A DNA stretch of 64,000 nt from Mycolicibacterium crocinum. Its GTDB lineage: Bacteria; Actinomycetota; Actinomycetes; Mycobacteriales; Mycobacteriaceae. The translations under genes were made by a program, and so were the position numbers. The DNA lies in NCBI RefSeq assembly GCF_022370635.2, contig NZ_CP092362.2:4154001-4218000 (forward strand). The letters run 5' to 3'. A model generated the notes under the pieces. That model was given only the letters and a program-made list of their open reading frames with translations, made no database searches and was not told the origin of the DNA. Positions 1-9,601 of this stretch are shown piece by piece (within the stretch, counting starts at the first letter, position 1; each line of letters begins with the position of its first letter).

Positions 1-149
1 CTGTGCCAGGGGCCGAGAGCCCTGAGCAGGAGCTGGCCCGCCTCCGCAGTGAGGTCAAGGCGTTACGCGCCACCGCGGCGCGGTTGTCCACCGAGCGTGA
101 CATCTTGCGGTCGGCGGCCAAATATTTCGCCGGGGAGACGAACTGGTGA
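1..149 (+). CDS. IS3-family transposase OrfA, C-terminal part
   Basis: The reading frame is open from position 3 to a TGA at 147-149. It encodes the last 48 residues of OrfA, the helix-turn-helix subunit of IS3-type transposases, identical to the C-terminus of the complete copy at 5831-6163. What is visible is the coiled-coil/leucine-zipper-like tail (ELARLRSEVKALRATAARL) that joins OrfA to OrfB. The start lies outside the window. The last four bases overlap the GTG start of orfB. Confidence 0.9.
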   Translation, partial: VPGAESPEQELARLRSEVKALRATAARLSTERDILRSAAKYFAGETNW

Positions 150-1045
150 GCCGCTTTCAGTTTGTCGCCGACCACCTGCACGCCTTCGAGGTGAAGTGGC
201 TCTGCGCAGTCGTCGAGGTTGCGCGTTCGTCGTTCTACGCGTGGTTGGCCGGTGCTGACGGACGAGCGGCCCGTCGGGCTGCTGACGAGGCGCTGGCCGA
301 GCGTATCCGCGCCGTCCACGACGAGGACAACACCTACGGGGCGCCGCGGATCACCGCCGAGCTCAACGACGGTGCGCCCGAGGGGCAGCGGGTCAACCAC
401 AAGCGGGTGGCTCGGGTGATGCGCGGCGCCGGGATCGCCGGTTATCGACGCCGACGTCGGGTCAAGACGACCGTGGCGGACCCGGCGAACCAGAAGGTCC
501 CCGACCTGCTCAAACGCGATTTCACCGCCGCGCAGGTCAACACCCGTTACGTCGGCGACATCACCTACTTGCCATTGGCGACCGGCGCCAACCTGTACCT
601 GGCCACCGTGATCGACTGCTGTTCACGGCGGGTCGCCGGGTGGGCGATCGCCGATCACATGCGCACCGAACTGGTCATCGATGCGCTCAAAGCCGCTGCT
701 GCACTGCGGGGTTCACTGGCTGGTGCAATATTCCATGCAGATCATGGAAGTCAGTACACCTCACGGGATTTCGCGAATCTCTGCCGCGATCTGGGGGTCG
801 TCCAGTCGATGGGTGCGGTGGGGTCAAGTGCCGATAACGCGTTGGCCGAATCGTTCAACGCCGCCCTCAAGCGCGAGATTCTGCAAGACCGTGCCTGCTG
901 GCCGGACGCGGCGATCTGCCGCCGTGAGGTCTTTCGGTGGCTGGCCCGCTACAACACCACACGACGGCACTCCTACTGCCGTCATTCCAGCCCCGCGACC
1001 TACGAAAGGAACCTGACACCGGCTACGCTGCCCGAAGCCGCATAA
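146..1045 (+). CDS. IS3-family transposase OrfB (DDE integrase)
   Basis: This 299-aa protein is the catalytic subunit of an IS3-family transposase. It has an HTH_21-like N-terminal region (about 50-105) followed by an rve integrase core. The catalytic triad is visible as D138 (YVGDITY), D199 (FHADHGSQY) and E235 (ALAESFN), with 35 residues between the last two, the classic DD(35)E spacing. It starts with GTG overlapping the orfA stop in a GTGA junction, which suggests translational coupling rather than a slippery-site frameshift. The protein is identical to the copy at 4935-5834 and looks intact. Confidence 0.95.
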   Translation: MSRFQFVADHLHAFEVKWLCAVVEVARSSFYAWLAGADGRAARRAADEALAERIRAVHDEDNTYGAPRITAELNDGAPEGQRVNHKRVARVMRGAGIAGYRRRRRVKTTVADPANQKVPDLLKRDFTAAQVNTRYVGDITYLPLATGANLYLATVIDCCSRRVAGWAIADHMRTELVIDALKAAAALRGSLAGAIFHADHGSQYTSRDFANLCRDLGVVQSMGAVGSSADNALAESFNAALKREILQDRACWPDAAICRREVFRWLARYNTTRRHSYCRHSSPATYERNLTPATLPEAA

Positions 1046-1082
1046 CCACAAATCCCGTGTCCACTACATGGGGGCAAGGCCC

Positions 1083-4000
1083 GTCAGTGCCCCATAGTTG
1101 AACAACCCCGACACCCCGGAGCCCACCAGCTGAGACACCGCGATATTCCACAAGCCCGACGCGGCACCGACACCGCCGTTGAAGAAGCCCGAACCGCCTC
1201 CGCCGCCGGTGTTGAAGAAGCCCGACGTCGGATTCGTCGTCGAGTTGAAGAAGCCCGGTCCCTTCGGAATATCGAAGAGCGAGACGACGATTGGACCGAC
1301 TCCCCCGGTACCGGTGATGTGAATGTTGGTGTCCGGGCCGCCGACAAGCACCCCGACGCTGGGAAGCGTAATCGGAACGGTCGGGACGGTGATATTGCTG
1401 ACGTCGAAGGTGGTGCCGCCGGGCAGGCCGAGCGGGATGGGCCACAGCGGGATGTCGATCGGGAATCCCGGAATGGTAAAGCCTTGCAGCGCCAGGTCAC
1501 CCAGGCTGACGGCGACCGGAATGTTGATGGGGGCGTTGATGTCCAGAGTGATCGGGATCGTGGGGATGGTGATGCCGATGGTGCCGCCGAATTGACCCTG
1601 ATTGTCGCCGCGCCAGAAGATCCCGTTGCTGTAGTTGCCGCCGATGAACGCGCCCGTGTTCACATTGCCGGAATTGGCGAAGCCGGTGTTCGAGTTGCCG
1701 GTGTTGGCGAAACCGGTATTCAGATCACCCGGGTTGAACCCACCGGTGTTGGTGTTGCCGACATTCAGCACACCGGAGTTGTTGTTGCCGGTGTTGCCGT
1801 AACCGGTGTTGGTATGGCCGACGTTGAGCGCACCGGAGTTGGTGTTGCCGACGTTCAACCAACCCGTGTTCAGGTTCCCGGCGTTGCCGAAGCCCCAGTT
1901 GTTGTCACCGGAGTTGAAGAACCCGACATTGCCATCACCGGAGTTGAAGAACCCGATGTTGTTGTTCCCCGAGTTGAACAACCCGATATTGCCGCTGCCG
2001 GTGTTCCACCCACCAAACCCAAACTGGTTGTTGCCGGTCAGGCCGATCCCGATATTGCCAGTACCCGAGTTACCGAACCCGATATTGCCCGACCCGATAT
2101 TGCCGAACCCAAAGTTGAAGTCCCCCAGGTTCCCCCACCCAACATTCGAGCTCCCCAGGTTCCCGAAACCAACATTGGAACTACCGTGATTACCGGAACC
2201 AACGTTATTATCGCCGAGGTTGCCCGACCCCAGATTCGAACTACCCGCGTTACCGTCACCGATATTGGAGCTGCCGAGATTGCCGGAACCGAGGTTCCAG
2301 TCGCCGACGTTGCCGAGCCCGAAGTTCAGCGAGCCGACATTGCCGAAGCCGAGGTTGAACCGGGTGCCGGTGGCATCGCGGAACCAACCCGCCAAATTCG
2401 TTCCTACCGTGCCCATTCCAGAGACCAGACCGGGCGTGGCCAAGTTGAGGGTACTGGTGTTGAACATCCCCGACACGGTGTTGCCAAGGTTCGAGAAACC
2501 CGATGTCAACGCGCCGTAGTTGAACAACCCCGACACCCCGGAGCCGATCAACTGCGACACCGCCACATTCCACAAGCCCGACGCTGCCCCCGCGCCACCG
2601 TTCCAGAACCCGGAACCACCACCGCCGCCGGTGTTGAAGAAGCCCGACGTCGGATTCGTCGTCGAATTGAAGAAACCCGGACCCTTCGGAATATCGAACA
2701 GCGGAATCACGATCGGGCCGATGCCGCCAGTACCGGTGACGTGAATCGCGGTGTTGGGGCCGCCGATTGTTGCGGTGATGAACGGATTCTGTCCGGTGAC
2801 CGTGATCGTCGGGATCGTGATGGGTCCGACGGACGCTGCGGTGACCGAGTAGCCGATGATGTTGATCTGCGCGGCAATGGGTCCGACGCTGAAGCCTGGG
2901 ACCGTGATGGATCCTGTGGCGCCGGTCCCCAAGGTACCGGTGATGGGAATGTTGATCGGGGCGTTGACGTCCAAGGCGAACGGGATTTCCGGAATGGTCA
3001 GGCCGATGGTGCCGCCGAATTGACCCTGATTGTCGCCGCGCCAGAAGAAGCCGTTGCTGTAGTTGCCGCCGATGAAGGCGCCCGTGTTCACGTTGCCGGA
3101 ATTGGCGAAGCCGGTGTTCGAGTCGCCGGTGTTGGCGAAACCGGTATTCAGATCACCCGGATTGAACCCACCGGTGTTGGTGTTGCCGACATTCAGCACA
3201 CCGGAGTTGTTGTTGCCGGTGTTGCCATAGCCGGTGTTGGTGTGCCCGACGTTGAGCGCACCGGAGTTGGTGTTGCCGACGTTCAACCAACCCGTGTTCA
3301 GGTTGCCGGCGTTGAACAAACCCCAGTTGTTGTTACCGGAGTTGAAGAACCCGACATTGCCATCACCGGAGTTGAAGAACCCGATGTTGTTGTTCCCCGA
3401 GTTGAACAACCCGATATTGCCGCTGCCGGTGTTCCACCCACCAAACCCAAACTGGTTGTTGCCGGTCAGGCCGATCCCGATATTCCCGGTGCCCGAGTTG
3501 CCGAACCCGATATTGCCCGACCCGATATTGCCGAACCCAAAGTTGAAGTCCCCCAGGTTCCCCCACCCAATATTCGAGCTACCCAGGTTCCCGAAACCAA
3601 TGTTGGAACTGCCGTGATTACCGGAACCGAGATTGTTATCGCCGAGGTTGCCCGAACCCAGATTCGAGCTACCCGCGTTACCGTCACCGATGTTGGAACT
3701 GCCCTCATTGCCCGACCCGAGGTTGAGGTTGCCCACATTGCCGAAGCCCAAATTCAGCCCGCCGACGTTGCCGAACCCGAAATTCAGACGGGTCTCCAGG
3801 CCATTGCGGAACCAGCCGGCCACCTGTGTACCGACGTTGTCAAGGCCCGAGACCAGACCTGGGGTCGAGAGACCGGCCGTGCTGGTATTGATCATGCCCG
3901 ACACGGTGTTGCCGAAATTGGCCAGACCTGATGACAGCGCACCGTAATTCAGCACACCAGAGAGACCCGCGCCACCGATGATCGACATCGGCACCATGTT

Positions 4001-4897
4001 GAGCAGACCCGATGATCCCGCACCGAAGTTGAAGAAGCCTGAACCGCCACCGGCGCCACTGTTGAAGAAGCCCGACGTCGGATTCGTCGTCGAATTGAAG
4101 AAACCCGGCGCGGCGGGGATGTCGATGAATGGAATGGTGAGGGGGCCGATGGTGGCCGACGCGTTGACCACGATCTGGGTGCCCGGGCCGCCGATCTGGA
4201 TTTGCGGTGCGGCGCCGTTGGCGACGACGGTGACCGGCGGGATGGTGACGGACGTCAGCTGCCCGGTGAGGCTGATGATGCCGAGAAGTGTGATGCCGTA
4301 CGGGATGCTGGGGATCGTCGGCATCGTGAAGACACCGTCGCCGAGGGTGGTGGTGATGGGGATGTCGAGGGGAACGGTGATGACGGCGTGGACCGTGTAG
4401 GGGTCGAGGTTCAGGCCGAGGGTGAGGCCGAACAGTCCCTGATAGTCGCCGCGCCAGAACAGTCCGTTGCTGTAGTTGCCGCCGATGAAGGCACCGGTGT
4501 TCACGTTGCCGGAGTTGGCGAAACCGGTATTGGAATTGCCGGTATTGGCGAATCCGGTGTTGGTGTCGCCGGGGTTGAAGCCACCGGTGTTGGTGTTGCC
4601 GACGTTGAGCCAACCGGTGTTCAGGTTGCCGGCGTTGAACAAACCCCAGTTGTTGTTGCCGGAGTTGAAGAAACCGACATTGCCATCACCGGTGTTGAAG
4701 AACCCGATGTTGTTGTTGCCCGAGTTGAAGAGACCGATATTGCCGCTGCCGGTGTTCCACCCACCAAACCCAAACTGGTTGTTGCCGGTCAGCCCGATCC
4801 CGATATTGCCAGTACCCGAGTTACCGAACCCGATATTGCCCGACCCGATATTGCCGAACCCAAAGTTGAAGTCCCCCAGGTTCCCCCACCCGAAGTT
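1083..4897 (-). pseudogene. Middle segment of an IS-interrupted exported MPTR repeat protein
   Basis: This is the continuation of the gene that starts at 8617. It is open in one frame and encodes about 1270 residues of major polymorphic tandem repeats, NxGxGNxG-like pentapeptides such as GNIGFGNSG. The repeats are interrupted by non-repeat blocks ending in the motif PGFFNSTTNPTSGFFN. The module recurs about every 1.42 kb (motif copies near 1211, 2634 and 4062 here). The segment is bounded by two inverted IS copies: at 4897 the Asn codon is duplicated by the IS target site, and at 1083 the ALT codons abut IS copy 1. An ATG at 4912 inside the IS end gives an open frame, but I doubt a functional product. 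The 3' end lies left of the window. Confidence 0.88.
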
Positions 4898-4924
4898 GGG
4901 CCTTGCCCCCATGTAGTGGACACG
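4898..4924. repeat. IS terminal inverted repeat (right end of IS copy 2)
   Basis: Read inward, this end begins GGGCCTTGCCCCCATG and matches the opposite end at 6209-6235 at 22 of 27 positions. It lies 11 bp beyond the orfB stop. The identical sequence, inverted, ends copy 1 at 1082. Confidence 0.85.
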
Positions 4925-4934
4925 GGATTTGTGG

Positions 4935-5834
4935 TTATGCGGCTTCGGGCAGCGTAGCCGGTGTCAGGTTCCTTTCGTAGGTCGCGGGGCTGGAATGACG
5001 GCAGTAGGAGTGCCGTCGTGTGGTGTTGTAGCGGGCCAGCCACCGAAAGACCTCACGGCGGCAGATCGCCGCGTCCGGCCAGCAGGCACGGTCTTGCAGA
5101 ATCTCGCGCTTGAGGGCGGCGTTGAACGATTCGGCCAACGCGTTATCGGCACTTGACCCCACCGCACCCATCGACTGGACGACCCCCAGATCGCGGCAGA
5201 GATTCGCGAAATCCCGTGAGGTGTACTGACTTCCATGATCTGCATGGAATATTGCACCAGCCAGTGAACCCCGCAGTGCAGCAGCGGCTTTGAGCGCATC
5301 GATGACCAGTTCGGTGCGCATGTGATCGGCGATCGCCCACCCGGCGACCCGCCGTGAACAGCAGTCGATCACGGTGGCCAGGTACAGGTTGGCGCCGGTC
5401 GCCAATGGCAAGTAGGTGATGTCGCCGACGTAACGGGTGTTGACCTGCGCGGCGGTGAAATCGCGTTTGAGCAGGTCGGGGACCTTCTGGTTCGCCGGGT
5501 CCGCCACGGTCGTCTTGACCCGACGTCGGCGTCGATAACCGGCGATCCCGGCGCCGCGCATCACCCGAGCCACCCGCTTGTGGTTGACCCGCTGCCCCTC
5601 GGGCGCACCGTCGTTGAGCTCGGCGGTGATCCGCGGCGCCCCGTAGGTGTTGTCCTCGTCGTGGACGGCGCGGATACGCTCGGCCAGCGCCTCGTCAGCA
5701 GCCCGACGGGCCGCTCGTCCGTCAGCACCGGCCAACCACGCGTAGAACGACGAACGCGCAACCTCGACGACTGCGCAGAGCCACTTCACCTCGAAGGCGT
5801 GCAGGTGGTCGGCGACAAACTGAAAGCGGCTCAC
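4935..5834 (-). CDS. IS3-family transposase OrfB (DDE integrase)
   Basis: This 299-aa protein is identical to the OrfB at 146-1045. The integrase core carries D138, D199 and E235 in DD(35)E spacing. The GTG start overlaps the orfA stop by four bases (GTGA). With intact ORFs, both terminal repeats and a clean target duplication, this copy is likely transposition-competent. Confidence 0.95.
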   Translation of the reverse strand: MSRFQFVADHLHAFEVKWLCAVVEVARSSFYAWLAGADGRAARRAADEALAERIRAVHDEDNTYGAPRITAELNDGAPEGQRVNHKRVARVMRGAGIAGYRRRRRVKTTVADPANQKVPDLLKRDFTAAQVNTRYVGDITYLPLATGANLYLATVIDCCSRRVAGWAIADHMRTELVIDALKAAAALRGSLAGAIFHADHGSQYTSRDFANLCRDLGVVQSMGAVGSSADNALAESFNAALKREILQDRACWPDAAICRREVFRWLARYNTTRRHSYCRHSSPATYERNLTPATLPEAA

Positions 5835-6163
5835 CAGTTCGTCTCCCCGGCGAAATATTTGGCCGCCGACCGCAAGATGTCACGCTCGGTGGACAACCGC
5901 GCCGCGGTGGCGCGTAACGCCTTGACCTCACTGCGGAGGCGGGCCAGCTCCTGCTCAGGGCTCTCGGCCCCTGGCACAGGCTCGGCCACTACGACACCGC
6001 GGCGGTGCCGAATCGGCACCCCGGCCGACTTGCACCACGCCGAGAGCGTGGCCTCGCTGACACCGAGCTCGGCAGCGATCTGGGCGATCGTCGCGCCCTC
6101 GGTGTCCCGGTAGAGCGCGACCGCGTCACGCTTGAACTCATCGGGGTAATTTTTCCTTGCCAT
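5831..6163 (-). CDS. IS3-family transposase OrfA (HTH subunit)
   Basis: This 110-aa protein has an N-terminal helix-turn-helix (about residues 8-45, containing IAQIAAELGVSEATLSAWC) and a basic/coiled-coil C-terminus rich in Leu, Arg and Ala. It is the DNA-binding partner that recognises the terminal repeats. The ATG at 6163 has no clear ribosome-binding site. The gene ends in a GTGA overlap with orfB. Length and arrangement are usual for IS3 OrfA. Confidence 0.93.
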   Translation of the reverse strand: MARKNYPDEFKRDAVALYRDTEGATIAQIAAELGVSEATLSAWCKSAGVPIRHRRGVVVAEPVPGAESPEQELARLRSEVKALRATAARLSTERDILRSAAKYFAGETNW

Positions 6164-6208
6164 CGGGTTGGATCATCTCGCTTCCCCCAGCACATTCCTG
6201 GGATTGAG

Positions 6209-6235
6209 CGTGTCCAACACACGGGGTCAAGTCCC
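6209..6235. repeat. IS terminal inverted repeat (left end of IS copy 2)
   Basis: Read inward from 6235 this end begins GGGACTTGACCCCGTG and pairs with the 4898 end (22 of 27 identical). The GTT target duplication follows directly at 6236-6238. Confidence 0.85.
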
Positions 6236-8617
6236 GTTGGAGCTCCCCAGGTTCCCGAAACCAACATTGGAACTACCGTGGTTACCCGAACCCAGGTTGT
6301 TGTTACCCAGGTTGCCCGACCCCAGATTCGAACTACCCGCGTTACCGTCGCCGATGTTGGAGCTGCCCTCGTTGCCCGAACCGAGGTTCCAATCCCCCAC
6401 ATTCCCAAGTCCGAAGTTGAGCGCCCCGACGTTGCCGAACCCGAGATTGATGGCCATGCCTTGCAGCACGCCGGCGAGATTCGAGCCCACATTGCCGAGC
6501 CCGGAGACGAATGCGGGGGTGGCCGAACTCAAGGTGCTGGTGTTGAACCAGCCCGACATGGTGTTGCCCAGGTTGGCGAATCCGGATGACAGGGCACCGG
6601 TGTTCAACGCACCGGAGAGGCCAGACCCGACGCCGGTGACCAGGTTGGCCCAGCCGGACGACAAAGCCCCCACGTTGAAGAAGCCGGAGCCGCCACCGGT
6701 GCCCCGGTTGAAAAAGCCCGACGTCGGATTCGTCGTCGAGTTGAAGAAGCCCGGCGCGGGTGCGATTTTCAGGAAGGTGATGGTGTAGGGATCAGCTTGT
6801 CCGACAATCGAAATGTCGATGTGGGTGGTGGCCGAGCCGATGTTGAGCGTGACGCCGGGGGTGGCGAAGGTGCTTGCCGGGATAGTGATCGGTCCGAAGA
6901 AGGCCGAGAACCCCGTCACCGAGTAGGTGAACGCAGGGACCGTGACCCCGTTGATGGTGATGTCCTGCGCCTCGATCACGATTTGTTCGTTGACCGGAAT
7001 GCTGATCTGGAAGTTGATCGGGATGGCCGGGATGCCAATGGACAGATCGATCCCGATGAGGTTCTTGTTGTCACCGGTGACGAAGAATCCGTTGCTCGAG
7101 TTGCCGGAGATGAACGCACCGGTGTCGAGGTTGCCGGAGTTGGCCACGCCGGTGTTCGAGTTGCCGGTGTTCGCGAAACCGGTATTGATGCTTCCTGTGT
7201 TGGCGAACCCGGTGTTGGTGTTGCCGACATTGACGGCACCAGAGTTGTGGTTGCCCGCGTTTCCGTAGCCGGTGTTGGAGTGACCGACGTTGGTGGCGCC
7301 GGTGTTGTAGTTGCCGACGTTGAGCCAACCGGTGTTCAGGTTGCCGGCGTTGAACAAACCCCAGTTGTTGTTGCCGGAGTTGAAGAACCCGATATTGCCA
7401 TCACCGGAGTTGAAGAACCCGATGTTGTTGTTCCCCGAGTTGAACAACCCGATATTGCCGCTGCCGGTGTTCCACCCGCCAAACCCAAACTGGTTGTTGC
7501 CGGTCAGGCCGATCCCGATATTCCCGGTGCCCGAGTTACCGAACCCGATATTGCCCGACCCGATATTGCCGAACCCAAAGTTGAAGTCCCCCAGGTTCCC
7601 CCAACCAACATTCGAGCTACCCAGGTTCCCGAAACCAATATTGGAACTGCCGTGATTACCCGAGCCCACGTTGTCGTCTCCGGAATTCCCGGATCCAAGG
7701 TTTGAGCTGCCCGCGTTGCCGTCGCCGACGTTGGAGCTGCCGAGGTTGCCGGAACCCAGGTTCAGGTTGCCGAGATTGCCGTTGCCGAGGTTGGACGAGC
7801 CGACGTTGCCGAGGCCGAAGTTCACGCCCGCGAGGCTCAATGCCGATGTGATGAGCGGGATTCCGAGTGCGGTGCGTAACCGGGATTGGAACGTGCCGGC
7901 GGCGAGCTGGCTGGAGATTGACGCCGCCCAGGCATTGAGCGCCGCGACCAGCGCCTGGTAGCCGCCGGCGAGGTCGGCGGTGGCCGCAGCGCGCGAGGCG
8001 ACGGCCAATCTGGGTGCATCGGTGACGGCGGCAGCCGGTGCGGCGGGGATTTGCACGGCGGCGACAGTGAATTCGGCCAAAGCCGAACCCACAACATCGT
8101 CGGTCGCGGCTACCTGCTCGGTGGCGGACGGTGCCGGTCCGGTGGGGGCCGCGACTGACGCGGCGGCCGGCGCGGGGTGGCCGGTGGACGCACCATCGGT
8201 GCCGGACGTCGACGACTCGTTGCCGGACGAGTCGGCCTCCGGCGAGGGACGTCCTCGCCCGGACATTCCCATACCGGGTCGGCGCGGTGTCGTCGTCGCG
8301 TCCGCTGCGTCCTGGCTCGGGTCTGCGGTGACGCTGGCTGCCGGGGCGCCGCCAGGACGTCGCGGTCCGGTCTTGGCCGGTGAGGCCGTGCGCGACGCCT
8401 GGTGTCCGGTCGCGGTGCTGCCGACTGAGTTTGTGCTCGACGAATCCGCGCTGTCCGCGTAGGCAACGGCCGGGCCGACAGCAAAGGCTGCTCCGACCGC
8501 GACGGTGGCTACCCCAGCACCGAGCCAGGCGTAGGGCTCGATACGACGTGGTGACCGCTTGCGGTGCCGACCCGATCGCGGTTTCGGGCTCTTCTTGGCG
8601 TGATGGCAGCCGGCCAC
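6236..8617 (-). pseudogene. 5' segment of exported MPTR repeat protein (no PPE domain), interrupted by IS
   Basis: This segment encodes 794 residues from a GTG at 8617. The N-terminus is basic (KKSPKPRSGRHRKRSPRR), followed by a hydrophobic stretch (about 30-53) and a likely signal-peptidase site after AYA at 54. A Ser/Thr/Pro/Ala linker runs to about 200, then a short helical region, and pentapeptide MPTR repeats start near residue 265. The 180-residue PPE domain that normally precedes MPTR arrays is absent, so this is an MPTR protein routed by a conventional signal peptide. The frame runs into the IS at 6235 and ends a few codons later; it resumes correctly at 4894. A TAATTT -10 lies 6 bp upstream of the GTG, suggesting a leaderless transcript. 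The protein is probably surface-exposed or secreted; its function is unknown. Confidence 0.88.
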
Positions 8618-8623
8618 GGCGAT

Positions 8624-8629
8624 AAATTA
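8624..8629 (-). promoter_or_regulatory. Candidate -10 box, leaderless MPTR gene
   Basis: On the minus strand, TAATTT (fits mycobacterial TANNNT) is followed by 6 bases and then the GTG start at 8617. This spacing would put +1 on the start codon. The -35 is not obvious. Confidence 0.5.
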
Positions 8630-8712
8630 ACACGGGTGCAGGTATTGAGGTCGGCGACTTTTCAACTTGCCCCGAGATTTCGCCAACCTTTTTGCGAGGG
8701 GAAGTAGCAAAC

Positions 8713-8718
8713 TAACCT
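8713..8718 (+). promoter_or_regulatory. Candidate -10 box, leaderless rbsK
   Basis: TAACCT is followed by 7 bases and the ATG at 8726, with no Shine-Dalgarno sequence in between. This is the usual geometry of a leaderless mycobacterial transcript. Confidence 0.5.
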
Positions 8719-8725
8719 GCATGCC

Positions 8726-9577
8726 ATGACCCGAGTGTGTGTGGTGGGCAGCGTGAACGTCGACCAGTTCTTCCGAGTGACCTCTCTGCCGCGTGCCGGG
8801 GAGACTGTACTGAGTTCGTCGGTGACGACCGCACCGGGCGGGAAGGGCGGAAATCAGGCGGTGGCGGCCGCGCGCGCCGGTGCCAGTGTCCAGTTCGTCG
8901 GCGCGGTCGGCGCCGACCCGGCGGGCGCCGAATTGCGGGCTCACCTCGAAGCCAACGGTGTCGGCCTGGATGGTGTCGAGGAGCTGCCGGCCGCCAGCGG
9001 CAGCGCGGTCATCCTGGTCGACGATGACGGCGAGAACATGATCGTGGTGGCGCCCGGCGCCAATGGGCACCTGACCCTGGGTTCGGCCGCCCGCGGGGTC
9101 ATCGCCGACTGCGAGGTGCTGCTGGTCCAACTGGAGGTCCCGGTGGCGACGGCGGTGGCCGCCGCGCGCGAAGCCCGCTCGGTGGGGGCGACAGTGATCG
9201 TCAACGCTTCGCCCGTCAACGGGGACCCGGGGCTGGCCGAGTTAGCCGCGGTCACCGACGTCGTGGTCGTCAATGAGGCCGAGGAACGGCACTGGCTTTG
9301 GCCGACAGAACATTTCGTTGTCACACGCGGATCGCGGGGTGCGACCCACCGCAGCCCGGACGGCGCCGTCGACATCCCTAGCCCCGAGGTGGAGGCGGTC
9401 GACACCACCGGCGCGGGCGATGTGTTCGCGGGTGTGCTCGCGTCCGCCTGGCTTGCGGGCCACGACCGGGCGCTTCGGTGGGCCTGCGCCGCGGGCGCGT
9501 TGGCGACCCTGATCCCCGGCGCCGGCGATTGCGCGCCGCGCCGCGAGGCCATCGAGGACGCCCTGACCCAGTACTGA
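8726..9577 (+). CDS. rbsK: Ribokinase (PfkB family)
   Basis: This 283-aa protein would phosphorylate D-ribose to ribose-5-phosphate with ATP in the cytoplasm. PfkB signature 1 is seen as GGKGGNQAVAAARAG near residues 39-53. Signature 2, DTTGAGDVFAGVLA near the C-terminus, holds the catalytic Asp of the GAGD motif. It strongly resembles M. tuberculosis Rv2436 (rbsK) and sits in the same place upstream of nadE. It is slightly shorter than many ribokinases (about 300 aa), as in the mycobacterial form. It is divergent from the MPTR gene across a 108-bp gap and probably leaderless. Another pentose or sugar substrate cannot be excluded. Confidence 0.9.
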   Translation: MTRVCVVGSVNVDQFFRVTSLPRAGETVLSSSVTTAPGGKGGNQAVAAARAGASVQFVGAVGADPAGAELRAHLEANGVGLDGVEELPAASGSAVILVDDDGENMIVVAPGANGHLTLGSAARGVIADCEVLLVQLEVPVATAVAAAREARSVGATVIVNASPVNGDPGLAELAAVTDVVVVNEAEERHWLWPTEHFVVTRGSRGATHRSPDGAVDIPSPEVEAVDTTGAGDVFAGVLASAWLAGHDRALRWACAAGALATLIPGAGDCAPRREAIEDALTQY

Positions 9578-9601
9578 ATTCGTTACGGTTGGGGCGATAG
9601 T

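Larger units (their letters stand above)
1..1082 (+). mobile_element. IS3-family insertion sequence, copy 1 (left end outside window)
   Basis: This stretch is the exact inverse of positions 4898-5979, so it is a second copy of the 1338-bp element described at 4898-6235. Only its right-hand 1082 bp are in the window. Its right end at 1082 carries the same terminal sequence, CAAGGCCC reading outward. It ends inside the MPTR repeat gene, whose interrupted sequence resumes at 1083. The OrfB protein is identical to that of copy 2, so both copies look recent. Its target duplication cannot be checked because the left flank is missing. Confidence 0.93.
4898..6235 (-). mobile_element. IS3-family insertion sequence, complete copy 2 (1338 bp)
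   Basis: This is a complete element with orfA (5831-6163) and orfB (4935-5834) on the minus strand. It has imperfect terminal inverted repeats starting GGG at both ends (4898-4924 and 6209-6235). It is flanked by a 3-bp direct repeat GTT (4895-4897 and 6236-6238). Removing the element plus one GTT restores an unbroken MPTR frame: ...LGSSN joined to FGWGN, with the duplicated triplet being the Asn codon AAC on the coding strand. A 3-bp target duplication, two overlapping ORFs and DD(35)E fit the IS3 family. Subgroup not assigned. Confidence 0.95.

Noticed and set aside
1319..3931. 870-codon open frame on the plus strand opposite the MPTR segment
   Set aside because: It mirrors the repeat codons (GGC/AAC-rich DNA has few stops in the opposite frame), has no start context, and repeats with the MPTR period. 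It is a shadow.
5820..5850. Programmed -1 frameshift making an OrfAB fusion transposase
   Set aside because: No A6G or similar slippery run is found at the junction; the GTGA overlap indicates re-initiation instead.
1..6235. Composite transposon formed by the two IS copies
   Set aside because: Copy 2 has its own matching 3-bp duplication and the MPTR frame reads through both sides, so copies inserted independently into one gene rather than moving a cargo segment.
1083..8000. CRISPR-like or tandem DNA repeat array
   Set aside because: The short repeats are in-frame pentapeptide codons of an MPTR protein, not spacer-separated direct repeats.
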